A stretch of DNA of 7,504 nucleotides from a bacterium (GTDB taxonomy: Bacteria > Verrucomicrobiota > Verrucomicrobiae > Limisphaerales > J093): positions 1 to 7,504 of the forward strand of contig JAKCAB010000667.1 in NCBI GenBank assembly GCA_021839785.1, read 5' to 3'. Shown piece by piece: positions 5,653-7,504 of the stretch. A program made the position numbers and the translations under genes. Positions within the stretch are counted from its first letter, which is position 1. Each line of letters begins with the position of its first letter. The notes below the pieces were generated by a model, which made no database searches, was not told the DNA's origin, and saw only the letters and a list, made by a program, of their open reading frames with translations.

Positions 5653-7176
5653 TCAACCTTTCGCGGCATCTCGCCCCGCTCGTCCGGCCGCCGCCAGGTT
5701 GGCCAGTTGCATCTCGGAATATTTGCGCGAGAGGATCAGCCCGTCCGCGCCGGCCTTCAGCGCGGCGGTGACGGCGGCGTAGGTGTCCTCGGCGGAGGCC
5801 TGGCGGCTATTCTTTCCGGTGGGGATGCCAATGTCGATTCCGGGAAGCACCTTGCACTGGCCTTGCACGCCTGCGCGCGCGCGCCGGGTTTCGCGAAAGA
5901 CATAGTCGGGGGTAAGTCCCGCCGCGGCGAGTTGGTCGAGCTTCGCCTCGTCGCCGTAGTTCAGCAGGTGGTTGTTGAACCGGAGCAACTCCTCCTTGGG
6001 CACGTCACGGAAGACCGTCGAGCCCACATTGCGGATGAAATTGGCGTACCGTTCGCCGCCGCAGTTGTTATAGACGACCACCTTCAGGAAGTCGGCCTTG
6101 GTCGCCAGGTCGGCGTAGCGGCGCGTGGCGCGGAAAAGGGGATTGAACGAGTTGACGTGCTCAATATGGAAACCGACCTCCAGGCCAGGCCGGGCCCGCT
6201 TCACGGCGGCGTTGACCTCGGCCAGCACCCGGTGTTTCGCGGCGTCGAACAACCGGTCCCAGGCGATGATCTCCGGCCACTCGACAAGCAGCCGCCAGAA
6301 CTCCACGAAGTAACCGTCACTCGGCCGCTCACCCTTGAGCGCCGCCTGGACGAACTGGTCAAGCTGCCGGTAGCCCTGCCGGACGCGCGCGAAGTCAATG
6401 CCCCGCTCCGCTGCCGCGCGCTGGTGATGCGCACAAAAGCAGGTGACCCGCGACGACGCGATGCTCTGCGCGTGACTGGCGCCGAGCGCATTCAGGAGCG
6501 GCCCGTTGCGCTCGTTGAAGAAGAGGATGCCGTCGATGTCGTACGACTGGCAGAGGTCCGTGGCGAGGCCGGTCCAAAACGCGCGGACATCGGGATGGCA
6601 GAGGCAGAGCGTGCCCGTTCGCCGGCCTTGCAGGTCCACTTCGGCGACTTCCTTCACGCCGGGCACGTCGGAACGGAAAACATCTTCGAGCGAGCAGAAG
6701 ACGCGCAGGCCGCGTTTCCTGGCGGCGGGGAGCACCGTAGCGACAATGTCGAGGTCGCCGTGGTCGGGGGCGCGGGTATGTTTCAGCACGGTGTCGCGAT
6801 AAAACTCGGCGTGCGGCGTGGCGTAATTGCCGCCGTGGAAAAAACTCTCGTCGGACTCCGGCACGCCGTGATCGGGAAATGGGTGCCCCGGAATCTGGCG
6901 TCCGGAAAGCCCGCGACCATAGGTGAACGTGGTCAGGTAGATCGTGTCCACGGCACCGCGTTCCTGAAGGATGCCGAGCACGTTATCGGTGCCCTCGTCC
7001 ACGAACGACCCCGCGCCCACCTGGATGCCGATGGTCTGGCGGGTGCGTGGTGGCGCCGCCGCCGTGACCGCTGCCCCAATGGCCAGCGGGCCGGTGGCGG
7101 CCAACGCAGCCACGCCGGCACTTTTCTCGATGAATTCCCGTCGGTGCATTTGAGTTGCAGGGTTGTGGGTCTTCAT
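5653..7176 (-). CDS. Tat-exported glycoside-hydrolase-like TIM-barrel protein, activity unknown
   Basis: This is a 507-residue protein. The N-terminus MKTHNPATQMHRREFIEKSA has a twin-arginine motif (R12-R13) followed by an Ala-rich hydrophobic segment to about residue 40, so Tat export is likely. The rest alternates beta-strands and helices like a TIM barrel: GAVDTIYLTTFTYG (74-87), RGLRVFCSLEDVF (155-167), IDGILFFNERNGPL (214-227), CFCAHHQRAAAERGID (246-261), GLEVGFHIEHVNSF (331-344), DFLKVVVYNNCGG (362-374), PGIDIGIPTG (445-454) and GADGLILSRKYSEM (476-489). The NERNGP block (Glu222) sits at a strand end where hydrolases of this broad alpha-amylase-like or hypothetical glycosyl hydrolase type carry a conserved acid, but I cannot name the family or reaction. 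The ATG at 7176 is preferred because it lies 2 bases after the upstream stop; the ATG at 7149 would still leave the Tat motif. It appears to be co-transcribed with the enolase-superfamily gene, and the composite gene follows 30 bases later. Confidence 0.82.
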   Translation of the reverse strand: MKTHNPATQMHRREFIEKSAGVAALAATGPLAIGAAVTAAAPPRTRQTIGIQVGAGSFVDEGTDNVLGILQERGAVDTIYLTTFTYGRGLSGRQIPGHPFPDHGVPESDESFFHGGNYATPHAEFYRDTVLKHTRAPDHGDLDIVATVLPAARKRGLRVFCSLEDVFRSDVPGVKEVAEVDLQGRRTGTLCLCHPDVRAFWTGLATDLCQSYDIDGILFFNERNGPLLNALGASHAQSIASSRVTCFCAHHQRAAAERGIDFARVRQGYRQLDQFVQAALKGERPSDGYFVEFWRLLVEWPEIIAWDRLFDAAKHRVLAEVNAAVKRARPGLEVGFHIEHVNSFNPLFRATRRYADLATKADFLKVVVYNNCGGERYANFIRNVGSTVFRDVPKEELLRFNNHLLNYGDEAKLDQLAAAGLTPDYVFRETRRARAGVQGQCKVLPGIDIGIPTGKNSRQASAEDTYAAVTAALKAGADGLILSRKYSEMQLANLAAAGRAGRDAAKG

Positions 7177-7178
7177 GG

Positions 7179-7504
7179 TCACACGGGTTTTTCGCTTTTC
7201 AGATAACTCGCCTTTTCCAACCAAGCCGGGTTGATCTTCACTCCCCAGCCGGGGCCGTCCGGGAGCTTGACCTTGCCGGCCGTGACTTTGAGCGCCGGGC
7301 GGTAAAGGCGCTCGCCGGCGTTGGCGTCCTCCTCGATGCTGAACTCGACGAACGGCCCGGCATTCGGAATGGCAGCCATGAAATGCAGGGAGAAGAGCGT
7401 GATCGGCGACAAGTGAGACGAGTGCGGCACGACCAGCTTGCCCGCGTTTTGCCCCATCTTCGCGACGCGCCAGGCCCGCGTGAAACCGCCGACGTAGCAG
7501 AGAT
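7179..7504 (-). CDS. Enolase-superfamily (mandelate racemase/muconate lactonising type) enzyme, C-terminal part
   Basis: The last 107 residues are present, entering at the right edge and ending with TGA at 7181-7179. The visible sequence begins LCYVGGFTRAWRVAKMGQNA, followed by GKLVVPHSSHLSPITLFSLH, AAIPNAGPFVEFSIEED, LPDGPGWGVKINPAWLEKA and a short tail. GGFTRAWRVAKM, the VPHSSHLS block, NAGPFVEFSIE and LPDGPGWGVKINP are the usual C-terminal landmarks of the mandelate racemase/muconate lactonising branch, where the His of the PH-S block and the Glu of the VEFSIE block lie at the mouth of the barrel. The family includes sugar-acid dehydratases, racemases and cycloisomerases. Given the hydrolase neighbours, a sugar-acid dehydratase is a reasonable guess, but the metal-binding and substrate-specific residues lie outside the window. 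The next gene starts 2 bases later, so translation of the pair is probably coupled. Confidence 0.88.
   Translation of the reverse strand, partial: LCYVGGFTRAWRVAKMGQNAGKLVVPHSSHLSPITLFSLHFMAAIPNAGPFVEFSIEEDANAGERLYRPALKVTAGKVKLPDGPGWGVKINPAWLEKASYLKSEKPV

Noticed and set aside
5707..7206. A 499-codon open frame on the plus strand, antisense to the Tat-exported hydrolase-like gene
   Set aside because: It mirrors the codon pattern of the real gene, has no recognisable motif, and lies opposite a gene with a Tat signal and tight operon spacing.

Overview
The window is GC-rich and densely coded, with every recognisable intact gene on the minus strand. Signs of a Verrucomicrobiota-like (or other PVC-group) heterotroph are two Tat-exported proteins with RREF-type signals, a rich set of glycoside-hydrolase-related proteins, weak or absent Shine-Dalgarno sequences, and a mosaic of family types often seen in that phylum. 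This assignment is inference from gene content, not from a marker gene.

Layout in the direction of transcription (right to left): (1) 7504-7179, the C-terminal end of an enolase-superfamily (mandelate racemase/muconate lactonising type) enzyme, cut by the window edge. (2) 7176-5653, a Tat-exported glycoside-hydrolase-like TIM-barrel protein of unknown activity, starting 2 bases after the previous stop. (3) 5622-3522, a damaged composite gene. A signal peptide runs into the C-terminal part of a CehA/McbA-type metallohydrolase without its PHP catalytic core. After a frame change near 4810-4824 comes the C-terminal half of a beta-galactosidase-trimerisation-type hydrolase that lacks its TIM barrel. 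(4) 3294-949, an apparently intact secreted GH120 beta-xylosidase with a CBM6-like module nested inside it and both catalytic carboxylates present. (5) 948-303, a gene graveyard holding a plus-strand fragment of a GH2 beta-galactosidase C-terminus and a minus-strand fragment of an IS630-type transposase C-terminus with an in-frame stop. (6) 302-1, the N-terminus of a Tat-exported aldo/keto reductase, cut by the window edge.

Together these suggest a locus for breaking down plant-type oligosaccharides (xylose-containing, perhaps also galactose-containing) outside the cytoplasm. The enolase-superfamily enzyme and the aldo/keto reductase would handle sugar or sugar-acid products. The locus is partly eroded: at least three gene remnants and a transposase relic lie within about 5 kb. 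The most informative observations are the GH120/CBM6 architecture and the out-of-frame composite gene. I see no CRISPR array, RNA gene or defence system here.
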